This document shows, in pieces, positions 1 to 6,343 of a stretch of 9,724 bases of DNA. Position 1 is the stretch's first letter; each line of letters opens with the position of its first letter. This stretch comes from JBOHER01 sp050701115 (lineage in GTDB: Bacteria > Actinomycetota > Actinomycetes > Mycobacteriales > Pseudonocardiaceae). Where the stretch lies: NCBI GenBank assembly GCA_050701115.1, contig JBOHER010000087.1, positions 1 through 9,724 of the forward strand, written 5' to 3'. The translations under genes and the position numbers were made by a program. Below the pieces are notes generated by a model. The model was not told the DNA's origin and made no database searches. It saw nothing but the letters and a program-made list of their open reading frames with translations.

Positions 1-36
1 AGGGTCGGTGACGTGCGCTGATAGCGTTTGGGTTGC

Positions 37-65
37 TTGACGTCAGGAAAGTTTGACGTGAGAAA
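37..65 (+). promoter_or_regulatory. Imperfect direct repeat upstream of lysyl-tRNA synthetase
   Basis: Two near-identical blocks, TTGACGTCAGGAAA (37-50) and TTGACGTGAGAAA (53-65), lie 16 bp apart just before the ribosome binding site of the class I lysyl-tRNA synthetase. The spacing is about one and a half helical turns. They could be a repeated operator half-site or overlapping -35-like TTGACG elements. No convincing -10 box follows. Only 83 bases of upstream sequence are visible, so the promoter itself may lie outside the window. Confidence 0.3.
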
Positions 66-83
66 CGTGCGTGCGGAGGTTTC

Positions 84-1751
84 GTGTCCGAGACGGAGTT
101 GAGCTGGATTCAGCGTGCGGCTGACAGCGCGATCGAGCATGCCCATCGGGCAGGCGTGAAGAAGATCGTGTGCGCATCCGGTGTGTCGCCGTCCGGCCCG
201 ATCCACCTTGGGAACCTCCGTGAGGTGATGACGGCTCATTTCGTGGCCGAGGAGATCAAGTCACGCGGCCACGACGCGGTCCACCTGCACTCCTGGGACG
301 ACTACGACCGCTTCCGCAAGGTGCCTGCTGGGCTGGATGAAACTCTGGCCGAGCACGTGGGCAGGCCGCTGTCGGCAGTGCCTGATCCTTACGGTGAGCG
401 AGGCTCGTACGGCTCGCATTTCATCGCGGAGTTCTCCGAGTCGTTGGCGCGCCTGGGTGTGCGAATGCATGAGGTGCGCCAGTCGGAGCAGTACCCGCGC
501 GGCGTCTACAACGGTGAGATCCGACAGGCGATGGATCGGCGTGGCCAGGTGTTCGACATCCTGGCGAGCTTCCAGACCGAGGGCCTGCACGACGAGCCGG
601 CAGAGGAGCGCAGGTCGTTCTATTTCCCGTTCAAACCGTACTGCGAGTCCTGTGGGAAGGACTCAACCACGGTCGTCGACTACAACGGCCTGATCGTGGT
701 GTATCAGTGCCGGTGCGGTCACTCGGGCCGGATGAGCGTGGCAGACGAGGCGCCGATCTCGGGCAAATTGGTGTGGAAGGTCGACTGGCCGATGCGGTGG
801 GTCCACGAGGGTGTGGACTTCGAACCGGCCGGTGAGGACCACCACGCTCCGACAAGCAGTTACGCCTCGGGGAAGGTGCTGGTCGCCGAGGTGTTTGGCG
901 GGATGGCGCCGCATTCGTTCGCGTACACATTCGTTGGGCTGGCAGGCGGGTCGAGCAAGATGTCCGGCTCAGCAGGTGGGGCGGCGATCCCAGCGACCGC
1001 GCTCGACGTGCTCGAACCCGCGATGCTGCGCTGGCTGTATGTGCGGCGCAGCCCGTCGCAGTCGTTCACGATCGACCTGTCGCCGCGCGCGGTGCAGCGT
1101 CTCTACGATGAGTGGGACCGCTTCGGAGACCGCGCGACGTCGGCCGACGCGTCACCAGTCGACGTGCACCTGCGGCAGGTGTGCCTGCACACCTCGGCTG
1201 GTCCGGTAGCGCACAGCAGCCGCCCGGTCTCCTTCCGGCTGCTGTCCTCTGCCGCCGACATCGCCCAGGCCAACATCGACCAGATCGAGCGCCTGGTGCG
1301 CCAGCACCTGGACGCCGACGGCGCGGTTCCCTCGGGAGGCGCGCTGCTCGCCGAGCTCGAACCCCGGCTGACGTGCGCGATCAACTACGCGACACGGCTT
1401 CTCCCCCCGGACGAGCGCACGATCATCAGGACCAACTTCAACGACGAGGCGTGGCAAGAGCTGGATGGGCACACACGTAAGGGTGTGCAGATCCTCGATG
1501 AGCGCCTCACCGAGGACTGGACCCTCGACGGACTGACACGCCTGGTGTATGCGGTACCGAAGCTGCTGAACGGCCTTCCCGAAGACGCTCCGCCGAGTCC
1601 TGAACTGAAGAAGGCGCAGCGGGCGTTCTTCAAGGCCCTCTACCAGTTGCTGTGCTCATCCGACACGGGTCCCCGGCTTCCCACGCTGCTGTTGTCGATC
1701 GGGGCGCAACGAGCCCACCAGTTGTTGCTGACCGGCCATTCTGATACGTGA
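84..1751 (+). CDS. lysK: Class I (archaeal-type) lysyl-tRNA synthetase
   Basis: Predicted to charge tRNA-Lys with lysine using ATP in the cytoplasm. The 555-residue length is usual for the class I LysRS family, which is unrelated to the class II LysRS of most bacteria. Visible signatures are the HIGH-type motif PIHLGN (residues 39-44) in the Rossmann fold, a zinc-binding knuckle with Cys187, Cys190, Cys209 and Cys211, and the KMSKS-type loop SSKMSGS (290-296). An alpha-helical anticodon-binding region fills the C-terminal part (about 330-555). The start is GTG at 84, preceded by GGAGG at 75-79 with a 4-nt gap. The frame is clean throughout. Actinomycetes with this enzyme often also carry a class II LysRS, so this may be a second, condition-specific copy; that cannot be judged from the window. 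The 3' end overlaps the convergent PqqD-like gene by 96 bp. Confidence 0.93.
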   Translation: MSETELSWIQRAADSAIEHAHRAGVKKIVCASGVSPSGPIHLGNLREVMTAHFVAEEIKSRGHDAVHLHSWDDYDRFRKVPAGLDETLAEHVGRPLSAVPDPYGERGSYGSHFIAEFSESLARLGVRMHEVRQSEQYPRGVYNGEIRQAMDRRGQVFDILASFQTEGLHDEPAEERRSFYFPFKPYCESCGKDSTTVVDYNGLIVVYQCRCGHSGRMSVADEAPISGKLVWKVDWPMRWVHEGVDFEPAGEDHHAPTSSYASGKVLVAEVFGGMAPHSFAYTFVGLAGGSSKMSGSAGGAAIPATALDVLEPAMLRWLYVRRSPSQSFTIDLSPRAVQRLYDEWDRFGDRATSADASPVDVHLRQVCLHTSAGPVAHSSRPVSFRLLSSAADIAQANIDQIERLVRQHLDADGAVPSGGALLAELEPRLTCAINYATRLLPPDERTIIRTNFNDEAWQELDGHTRKGVQILDERLTEDWTLDGLTRLVYAVPKLLNGLPEDAPPSPELKKAQRAFFKALYQLLCSSDTGPRLPTLLLSIGAQRAHQLLLTGHSDT

Positions 1752-2341
1752 CCGGCGCCGGGATCGCCAGTTCGTGATGAGTGCGGCGGCGCGCAGTTGA
1801 TCAAGGAACGCGGTGACGTCACTATCAACGTGCTCGATTTCCTCGCCGGTTTCGCTCGCGATGTCTCGAGCGATATCGCGCGCTGAGCGACTACCGTCGC
1901 ACTGCGCGAACACCTCGTGTCCGATCACGTTGACCGCGGCGACTTCGCCAGTTTCCTCGGGGACCAGCACCCAGCGGTCGCCAGAGCGCTTTACCCTCGC
2001 TGGCACGGCGGCCACCTTCTCCAGGCCGTTGTCGCGCAAGAGCTCCGGCGGTAGCGACCAGACCAGCGCCGCGAGATCGGGATCCGGCCTGGCTCGCCCA
2101 GCCGTGGATAGCCGGTCGCGAGTTGTTCCACGATGCCGGTGTCGGCCATGTAGCTGCTGGCCAGCCACGGCGGCACCTCATCGAGGGCTCGCATCGTCCG
2201 GGTGGCGCGCCGGTCGTAGTCATCATTGAGCAAACCCCGCACCACCCTCGAGGTGCGCTCTGGGTCCTCGAATGTCTGTACCTCGCGTTCGCCGCCCGCG
2301 ATGTCTCCCCGCGCGATACGGTCAGCAGGCGTGGTCGGAGA
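1656..2341 (-). pseudogene. PqqD-like RiPP recognition element protein, frameshifted
   Basis: Two minus-strand frames must be joined to read this gene. The upstream frame is open from 2341 to about 2085 (…RALDEVPPWLASSYMADTG…YPRLGEP) and the downstream frame continues to the stop at 1656. A one-base shift around 2085-2115 separates them. The second part is a clear PqqD-type winged-helix domain: WVLVPEETGEVAAVNVIG, then CDGSRSARDIARDI, then the acidic helix VDSDVTAFLDQLRAAALI. PqqD-like domains (RREs) bind leader peptides of ribosomally made natural products for a modifying enzyme. The N-terminal ~75 residues are not recognised; they may be a fused partner or a remnant of one. The first possible start codons in the upstream frame are GTG at 2245/2242, although the frame looks coding up to 2341, so the 5' end may be missing. 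The tail runs 96 bp antisense into the LysRS gene. The family call is good; whether the shift is real is open. Confidence 0.7.
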
Positions 2342-2402
2342 CTACGGTCGCGCTAGACGGCGGCCAGGCACACCGACCGGTTCGGGCCGAAGGGAACGAT
2401 GG

Positions 2403-2756
2403 GTGACGATAACCAGGGACGCTGGCGTCGCTGACGCCGGTGCGATTGCGCCCGGGTACTGGTCGCCGTCGACGCCGGAACAGTCGTTGGATTCGCGAGC
2501 ACCGGCCCCTGCCGAGACGGCAACGCAGGAGTCGGCAGGGGCGAGTTGTACGCGCTCTACCTCGACCCTGATCACTGGCCGAGAGGCATCGGTCGCTCGC
2601 TTCACGGCCACGCGCTGGACGCACTCCGGGAAGCCCGCCACTCGGCGGCGAAGCTGTGGGTGCGCTGGCTGGGCGCGGGATGGTGTCGCCAAGATAGACA
2701 CCACAAGCGACGGCCTGTCTCTGCCCGAGGTGCGCTACTCGAAAGAACTGGCATGA
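2403..2756 (+). pseudogene. GNAT-family N-acetyltransferase, decayed
   Basis: Three pieces in two frames rebuild an acetyl-CoA-dependent GNAT protein. The first piece, from GTG 2403 (AAGGGA at 2390-2395, 7 nt before), reads VTITRDAGVADAGAIA, the usual family N-terminus. The second is in another frame from about 2456: LVAVDAGTVVGFASTGP, then GELYALYLDPDHWPRGIGRS, covering the central strands and the acetyl-CoA loop (RGIGRS), then ALDALREA…AAKLWV. The third returns to the first frame: GWARDGVAKIDTTSDG… and EVRYSKELA, stop at 2754-2756. Compared with a normal protein of about 165-180 residues, about 40 residues after the N-terminus are missing, as is the N-x-x-A-x-x-F-Y-E segment after LWV. The gene is therefore deleted as well as frameshifted and should be non-functional. 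The substrate is unknown. Confidence 0.75.
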
Positions 2757-2836
2757 CAACCGAGCCTCAGAAGTGCGTGGATCATGGTTGTGAAGGATGC
2801 GTGCGGTACGTTCGCGAATGTGCCGCAGGTACCTGA
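2753..2836 (+). CDS. Possible 27-residue Cys-rich peptide
   Basis: The ATG at 2753 overlaps the TGA of the GNAT remnant (ATGA), and the short frame ends with TGA at 2834-2836. The peptide begins MTTEPQKCVDHGCEGCVRY and contains four cysteines (C8, C13, C16, C23), including a CxxC pair and nearby His and Asp, suggesting a small metal-binding or disulfide peptide. The stop lies inside the start region of the following HD-domain remnant (GTG 2820), so the arrangement looks like a translationally coupled operon. The Shine-Dalgarno sequence is weak (GAAAGAA around 2740). I do not recognise a named family. It could also be a chance frame, as it overlaps the alternative ATG 2784 start of the next gene. 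Confidence 0.35.
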   Translation: MTTEPQKCVDHGCEGCVRYVRECAAGT

Positions 2837-3150
2837 CGCGGAGTCGTTAGCTCGAACGCTGTTGGAACCGTTGGGTCGTCGGTGGGTTCATGTTCGCGCG
2901 GTCGTTGAGCGCTGGCGACCTGCTGTCGGCTGTACGCCCCAGCGAGGCGGATCTCCTCGTGGCGGCCGACTTAACCTCCGGCCCAGATGGGCAGCTGATG
3001 ACCTACGACGAGCGCATCGATGAGATCCTGGCGCGCTACGCGCCGACCCATCCCGTGCATCGGGCCTGGGTGACCGGTCGAGTGGAGATCGGGCACGCGG
3101 TGACGCGCGCTCACGCGCGGCTGGTCGCCGCTCAGTCCACGACCGGGTAG
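2784..3150 (+). pseudogene. HD-domain phosphohydrolase remnant lacking its catalytic core
   Basis: The first frame (ATG 2784, or more likely GTG 2820: MPQVPDAESLARTLLEPLG, then RRWVHVRAV) is the typical N-terminus of actinomycete HD-domain proteins; its HVR histidine would be the first metal ligand. A one-base shift near 2905 moves reading to the frame that continues PSEADLLVAA. This is joined directly to the family's C-terminus DLTSGPDGQLMTYDERIDEI, then LARYAPTHPVHRAW, ending at TAG 3148-3150. In intact relatives EADLLVAAAWLHDIGY leads into the HD dyad and several helices before the (A)D(M/L)TTGPDG segment. Here roughly 70-90 residues, including the HD motif, are missing. The remnant cannot be an active phosphohydrolase. 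Its end overlaps the convergent NUDIX remnant by 19 bp. Confidence 0.72.
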
Positions 3151-3573
3151 CGGTTTCCCAGGTAGTCGTCGATCTGGCGTCGCACGGTGGGATGGATGTC
3201 TAGCTCGTCCAGCTCGATGGGGCTGACCCATCGAGCGTCGGAGGCTTCGTCCGTTGAGGTTGACTTCGTACTCCTGACGCACCTCGCCGTCCGACGTGTA
3301 TTCCACGAGGTGGGTGGGGTCGGAGTACACGCCGAGTAGCCCGGTGACCTCCGCGACGACGCCGGTCTCTTCTTCGCACTCCCGGACGGCGCACTGGCTT
3401 GGAGTTTCGCCGAGGTCCTGCTTCCCTCCGGGCAGCGCCCATTGGTCGGTGTCGCGTCGACGCTGCATCAGGATTTGGCCGTGCTCGTTGACGACGAGCA
3501 GGTTGCTGGCTGGGACGAGCGAGTTCGGTTGGGTCGCGTCGGGGCTGTGCCAGTACTCGATGCGACGGTTCAC
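3132..3573 (-). pseudogene. NUDIX hydrolase, frameshifted near the C-terminus
   Basis: NUDIX enzymes hydrolyse nucleoside diphosphates linked to another group. The Nudix box GX5EX7REUXEEXGU is present as GGKQDLGETPSQCAV followed by RECEEETGV, and WALPGGK precedes it. The start is GTG 3573 (MNRRIEYWHSPDATQPNSLV), which overlaps the TGA of the upstream regulator as GTGA, indicating translational coupling. After RQEYEVNLNG (about 3255) the frame changes. The true C-terminus is read in another frame as DEASDARWVSPIELDELDIH, then PTVRRQIDDYLGNRYPVVD, stop at 3132-3134. About 10-15 residues that normally lie between the QE(F/Y) strand and this segment appear to be missing. The catalytic box is intact, so a truncated or altered-tail product could still be made. 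Confidence 0.8.
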
Positions 3574-4337
3574 GGCAGCTCCGGCGCGGCATCTGGTCGC
3601 CACGGGGTGGCGCGCTGCCATACGGCGTTGAAGCTGCCCATGTACTTGTCGAACGTGCAGTCGTTGCCTATTCGGCGGACGTGGATGGCGGGATTGGCGC
3701 TCGCCGGTCGGCCCCAGATGTGCGGGTTGATGATGGCCTGGTCGTCGTATCGGAAGATGCCGGCGTACAGCGTCGTGTCGTGCAGCCGGACTTCGCAGTT
3801 GGCCGTGTCAACCAGTTTGGTGAAGTAGGACAGGGACGCGCGGATCTTCGCGCCGAGCGTGTGGTGCAATCCTTCCTCCTGGTCACGGCTCTTGACTGCC
3901 GCGCCCGAAGGATCGCCGAAGCAAAGCCGTACCTGTGCCCCGTCCGAAGCCCGCTCGATCAGCCGTCCGGCGATACTCGGGTTGGTCTGCGTGAGGAACG
4001 TTCCAGAGAAGACCAGGATGTCGATGTTCGACGATGCCGACCGCAGCAGACGCGGCCAGGTGTCCCTCGGAACACTTGCCCGGTCAGCGTACGTGGAGTC
4101 AATGTCCGGCGACCTGCTTGACGGCCGGAGATACGGGTCGCGGTTGGCGGCCGTGGGCCACAGTTGGCCGACCGGGACGCGCAGCGTGGTCGCCACAGTG
4201 CGGCGATGACGCGGGTGTGGCGTGCGTCCGGTACTAATCCACCGTCCCACGGTCTTTGGATCCACTTCGCACTCGCGGGCGAGCTGTTCGACGGTCACGC
4301 CACGTTGGATCATCGCGCTGCGTAGCTCGTCGTTCAT
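3570..4337 (-). CDS. XRE-family regulator with C-terminal DUF5919/PLD-like domain
   Basis: A 255-residue protein from ATG 4337. Residues about 3-45 form a Cro/C1-type helix-turn-helix (MIQRGVTVEQLARECEVDPK, TVGRWI, TGRTPHPRHRRTVAT), followed by a linker and a C-terminal domain (about 95-250: WPRLLRSASSNIDILVFSGT, VRLCFGDPSG, CEVRLHDTTLYAGIFRYDD). This matches actinomycete XRE proteins with a DUF5919 domain, which resembles the phospholipase D fold but shows no intact HxKxxxxD motif. It probably binds DNA and senses a ligand, though its target is unknown. An in-frame ATG at 4394 exists, but 4337 fits the HTH register. No Shine-Dalgarno sequence precedes it, and TACTCT at 4350-4345 is 7 nt upstream, so the transcript may be leaderless. 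It is coupled by GTGA overlap to the NUDIX gene and divergent from the HAD remnant, with about 100 bp between. Confidence 0.82.
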   Translation of the reverse strand: MNDELRSAMIQRGVTVEQLARECEVDPKTVGRWISTGRTPHPRHRRTVATTLRVPVGQLWPTAANRDPYLRPSSRSPDIDSTYADRASVPRDTWPRLLRSASSNIDILVFSGTFLTQTNPSIAGRLIERASDGAQVRLCFGDPSGAAVKSRDQEEGLHHTLGAKIRASLSYFTKLVDTANCEVRLHDTTLYAGIFRYDDQAIINPHIWGRPASANPAIHVRRIGNDCTFDKYMGSFNAVWQRATPWRPDAAPELP

Positions 4338-4435
4338 GGAGCGTAGAGTAGCCGAGCGGCCAGGGACAGCGGCACGTTTTCGGGACGTTTCCATTTGAAC
4401 GTCGTCGCCGCCAGCTGGGACCTGGCGTAACGTCC

Positions 4436-4704
4436 ATGGTCGTGGGAAGCCTTGTCCTCTGGGACGTCGACCACACGCTGGTCGAGAATTCCGGCGTCAG
4501 CAAAGCGATCTACGGCAGGGCGTTTTCCCCACCCTGGGATCAAGTCAGGCACGCGCTGGAGTCCGTTGTCACCGGAAACCCGGAATCCATTCCGCCGACG
4601 AGCTATCCCGCGAAGGGCCCGCGCCCGTGCTTTCCAGCCTGACCGACACCAACGGCCTCATGACCGCTATCAGCGAGCTGACCAGGCATACCGCCGACAA
4701 GTAG
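4436..4704 (+). pseudogene. HAD-superfamily phosphatase reduced to its two ends
   Basis: The N-terminus from ATG 4436 reads MVVGSLVLWDVDHTLVENSG and carries the HAD motif I DxDxT (D10, D12, T14), the phosphoaspartate nucleophile loop, then VSKAIYGRAFS. After about 4530 the similarity fades. From 4591, in another frame, it reads SADELSREGPAPVLSSLTDT and NGLMTAISELTRHTADK, stop TAG at 4702-4704. That segment looks like the usual C-terminus of these HAD enzymes (S-A-D-E-L-R-x-A-G-A-x-x-V-L-x-D-L-x-D-T). About 150 residues of core, with motifs II-IV, are absent. No good Shine-Dalgarno sequence was seen. It is divergent from the XRE regulator. Confidence 0.68.
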
Positions 4705-4840
4705 CGGGACGTTCGGGGTGACGAATTCCCGTCCCATAGACGTCCGCGAAGAATCCCGCAAATGTGGTTCCGACATGCCCCTATCTCCGGTTTGCTTGTG
4801 ATCCGTCGCCGCCGTACGGCGCCGATAACTAAGGCGAGAT

Positions 4841-4847
4841 GAAGGAG
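4841..4847 (+). promoter_or_regulatory. Ribosome binding site choosing the lasso-precursor start
   Basis: GAAGGAG at 4841-4847 lies 9 nt before ATG 4857. An in-frame ATG at 4839 would add six residues (MKERCT), but it has only AAGGCGAG directly against it. ATG 4850 is out of frame and belongs to a non-coding frame running into the cyclase. The spacing favours 4857. Confidence 0.6.
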
Positions 4848-4856
4848 CGATGCACG

Positions 4857-5009
4857 ATGTGCGAGGACCACACCACACCTGCGAGTCCGGATCGCCCAGA
4901 CCAGCCGATCTATGCCCCCGCGATCCTGGTCGACGCTGGCGATGTCGTGGAGCTGACGAACGGCGCCACGTCGTACGACACCGCCGACCGCAAGGCCTAC
5001 TACTACTGA
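4857..5009 (+). CDS. Lasso peptide precursor (A gene)
   Basis: A 50-residue peptide from ATG 4857 to TGA 5007-5009. The leader (residues 1-35) carries the lasso leader signature: Tyr19, Pro21, Leu24, Gly28 and the essential Thr34 at position -2 (YAPAILVDAGDVVELTN). This is the Y-x-(x)-P-x-L-x3-G-x5-T pattern, with Pro one place early. The predicted core begins at Gly36: GATSYDTADRKAYYY. Gly1 and Asp9 would form the isopeptide macrolactam (nine-residue ring), leaving the tail RKAYYY, with bulky tyrosines able to lock the thread. From memory the D9-(R/K)-K/R-A-Y tail resembles the albusnodin-type family; I could not check this. Next, 14 nt downstream, comes a lasso-cyclase N-terminal domain, which makes the call strong. 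That cyclase is broken, so the peptide is probably not matured from this locus. Confidence 0.88.
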   Translation: MCEDHTTPASPDRPDQPIYAPAILVDAGDVVELTNGATSYDTADRKAYYY

Positions 5010-5023
5010 TCAAGGGGCAAGCA

Positions 5024-5425
5024 ATGTGGTGGGTGGCCGAGATCGCGGCACGAGGAACGGGTCCTGGCGGCGACAGGCGGGTCCTCTTGCGCGTCGGCGG
5101 CACCGCTGCGGCGGCGGACATGCGTTCGGTTGAGCACCAAGGCACCCGCGTGACTGTGCTCGGGCACTGCGCCGCCACCGCCGACGAGCTACGCTGCGCG
5201 GCCCGAGCCATCGCAGGCGGCTCGACAGCAGTGATGATCGAACTCCACGGCAGCTACACCGCCATCGCCGAGACCTCCGGCGGGGAGGTGTACTTGACGG
5301 GCGACCTCGCCGGCCAATGCAGGGTGTTCCATGGGAACCACCGTGACGGGACGGTAGTCGCGGCATCGCACGCCTGGCGGGTCGCTGCTGAGCTTGGAGA
5401 CCGAATAGACCGGCGTTGGCTAGGT
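5024..5425 (+). pseudogene. Lasso cyclase (Asn-synthetase-like), N-terminal domain only, truncated
   Basis: The start is ATG 5024 with AAGGGG at 5012-5017. Residues 1-134 (MWWVAEIAARGTGPGG…, RVTVLGHCAATADEL, ELHGSYTAIAE, YLTGDLAGQCRVFHGN, VVAASHAWRVAAELGDRIDR, RWL) match the Ntn/glutaminase-like N-terminal domain of lasso-peptide C proteins. Trp rather than Cys follows Met1, as expected for a domain that no longer hydrolyses glutamine. An intact cyclase would continue for another ~450 residues with the ATP-pyrophosphatase SGGxDS motif that adenylates the ring Asp. Here the homology stops at about 5425 and transposase sequence begins, although the frame stays open by chance to 5722. The gene was presumably translated in step with the precursor. 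It cannot close a lasso ring as it stands. Confidence 0.78.
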
Positions 5426-5690
5426 CATCCGCGCCTCCCACGCCGACGCCCTGTCCTCGGCCGTCGACCTCAACGTCGACCCCTCGACATCATGGTCTGC
5501 GTCCTCGCCCAAGCCCTCGCCACCGCACTCCGCGCACGCCTGCCCGGCTACGCCACCGTCACCCCCGACGTCACCCAACGCCGCTTCCTCGAAACCCCAG
5601 GACAGATCATCACCACCGGCGACACCATCACCGTCCGTCCGCCTCGACCGGCGCGCCTACTCACCCGTCCTCCGCCAAGCCCAGTGGATG
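5426..5690 (+). mobile_element. Transposase C-terminal remnant with two frameshifts
   Basis: Joining frames gives a transposase C-terminus. One frame reads VIRASHADALSSAVDLNVD (about 5424-5480). A second reads LDIMVCVLAQALATALRARL, PGYATVTPDVTQRRFLETPG, QIITTGDTITV (about 5481-5636). The first frame resumes with RLDRRAYSPVLRQA (about 5637-5685). The segment LPGYA…TPDxxQRRFLETPGxI…DxItVRLDRRAYSPVLRxA is one I associate with an actinomycete DDE-type transposase; the IS family cannot be named. The N-terminal catalytic part is absent and no terminal inverted repeats were recognised. It abuts the broken cyclase at 5425 and may mark the deletion event that removed the rest of the lasso cluster. Confidence 0.6.
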
Positions 5691-5714
5691 CGGCCACGGT
5701 GCTCCTGCTCCTTC

Positions 5715-5948
5715 TCACGTGAGCTTGCGGACGACCCGCAGCGGCAGGACTTTCACGGCGATGCCGATCGGGACCCACGGCCACGCCGGGACGTACGCCT
5801 TGGTGCGGCGCTTTTCGATGGCGTCGACCATGGAGCGCACGCCGGTCTCGGTGTCGACCATGAAGCGGGCCTCTTGTTCGACGTGTTCGTTCATCTCCGA
5901 TCGGATGTAGCCGGGGTAGATCACGGACACGTCAAGGCTGGGGATGTT
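5715..5948 (-). pseudogene. SDR oxidoreductase, C-terminal fragment
   Basis: The minus frame is open from just below an in-frame TAG (about 5951) down to TGA 5715-5717. It reads ENIPSLDVSVIYPGYIRSEM, then ARFMVDTETGVRSMVDAIEK, then YVPAWPWVPIGIAVKVLPLR and VVRKLT. VSVIYPGYIRSEM is the P-G strand/loop after the catalytic Tyr in classical short-chain dehydrogenases, and the rest matches the C-terminal third of that family. The Rossmann TGxxxGxG and YxxxK parts are missing, because other sequence (the SHOCT remnant) begins upstream. It is a fragment of about 75 of roughly 250 residues. GTG 5930 could act as an internal start but the product would lack the NAD(P) site. Confidence 0.72.
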
Positions 5949-5962
5949 CTCCTAGCGCGCCG

Positions 5963-6343
5963 ATGAAGTTCGTCACAGGCCGAGATCGTAGCCGCGCGCT
6001 CATTCTCGTAGTACTCGTTGCCGTCCGGTTGATGCGAAACTCGCACGGCGGCCACCAGATCACCGCCAATCCGGCCGAAGACACGCTCCAGCAACGCTAC
6101 GCGGCGGGTGAGATCAGCCACGATGAGTATGTGGAACGCCTCGCAATGGAGCTGCGCGAGTCGGCTCGGATCGTTTGCCTAGGACCACGCCGCATTGTCG
6201 TCGCGATCGTCGCGATCGCATTTGTCGTGCTCTCCGTGCGCTCCGTGCGTCAACAACTGCATGCCGATCATGCAGAGCTGGCCATGAGGACGCGATGGAT
6301 GTTTCTCGGCCCGGTATCAGGGATATCTCCGGGCAGTCCCTGA
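5963..6343 (+). CDS. SHOCT-domain membrane protein, probably rearranged
   Basis: From ATG 5963, residues ~12-24 form a hydrophobic helix (ALILVVLVAVRLM). A SHOCT motif follows (AEDTLQQRYAAGEISHDEYV, ERLAMELRE; residues ~38-66). SHOCT is a short C-terminal oligomerisation module common in small actinomycete membrane proteins. In relatives the protein ends soon after this motif. Here the frame runs on with a second hydrophobic stretch (IVVAIVAIAFVVLSV, ~77-91) containing tandem TCGCGATCG and CTCCGTGCG repeats in the DNA, and then a tail. The extension may be chance read-through after a lost stop. No clear ribosome binding site is seen, so the 5' end is probably also replaced. The SHOCT call is firm; integrity is doubtful. 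Confidence 0.5.
   Translation: MKFVTGRDRSRALILVVLVAVRLMRNSHGGHQITANPAEDTLQQRYAAGEISHDEYVERLAMELRESARIVCLGPRRIVVAIVAIAFVVLSVRSVRQQLHADHAELAMRTRWMFLGPVSGISPGSP

Noticed and set aside
1656..2341. The PqqD-like gene as the B1 protein of the lasso cluster
   Set aside because: It is on the opposite strand, distant, has an extra N-terminal segment, and its CDGSRSARDIA-type sequence looks more like PqqD of radical-SAM systems than lasso B1.
2403..2756. The GNAT remnant as the acetyltransferase partner of the lasso peptide
   Set aside because: Some lasso clusters do encode a GNAT, but this one lies 2.1 kb away behind unrelated genes, is broken, and its motifs are those of generic GNATs with EVRYxKEL tails.
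4603..5211. Long minus-strand open frame across the lasso precursor
   Set aside because: Arg/Ser/Pro-rich composition typical of antisense frames in GC-rich DNA; it lies opposite better-supported plus-strand genes.
5426..5722. Open frame after residue 134 of the cyclase as a genuine extended cyclase
   Set aside because: The content matches a transposase C-terminus split over two frames, and the SGGxDS ATP-binding motif does not appear.
6175..6300. Tandem TCGCGATCG and CTCCGTGCG repeats as a CRISPR or regulatory repeat array
   Set aside because: Only two or three short contiguous copies without spacers; probably local slippage.
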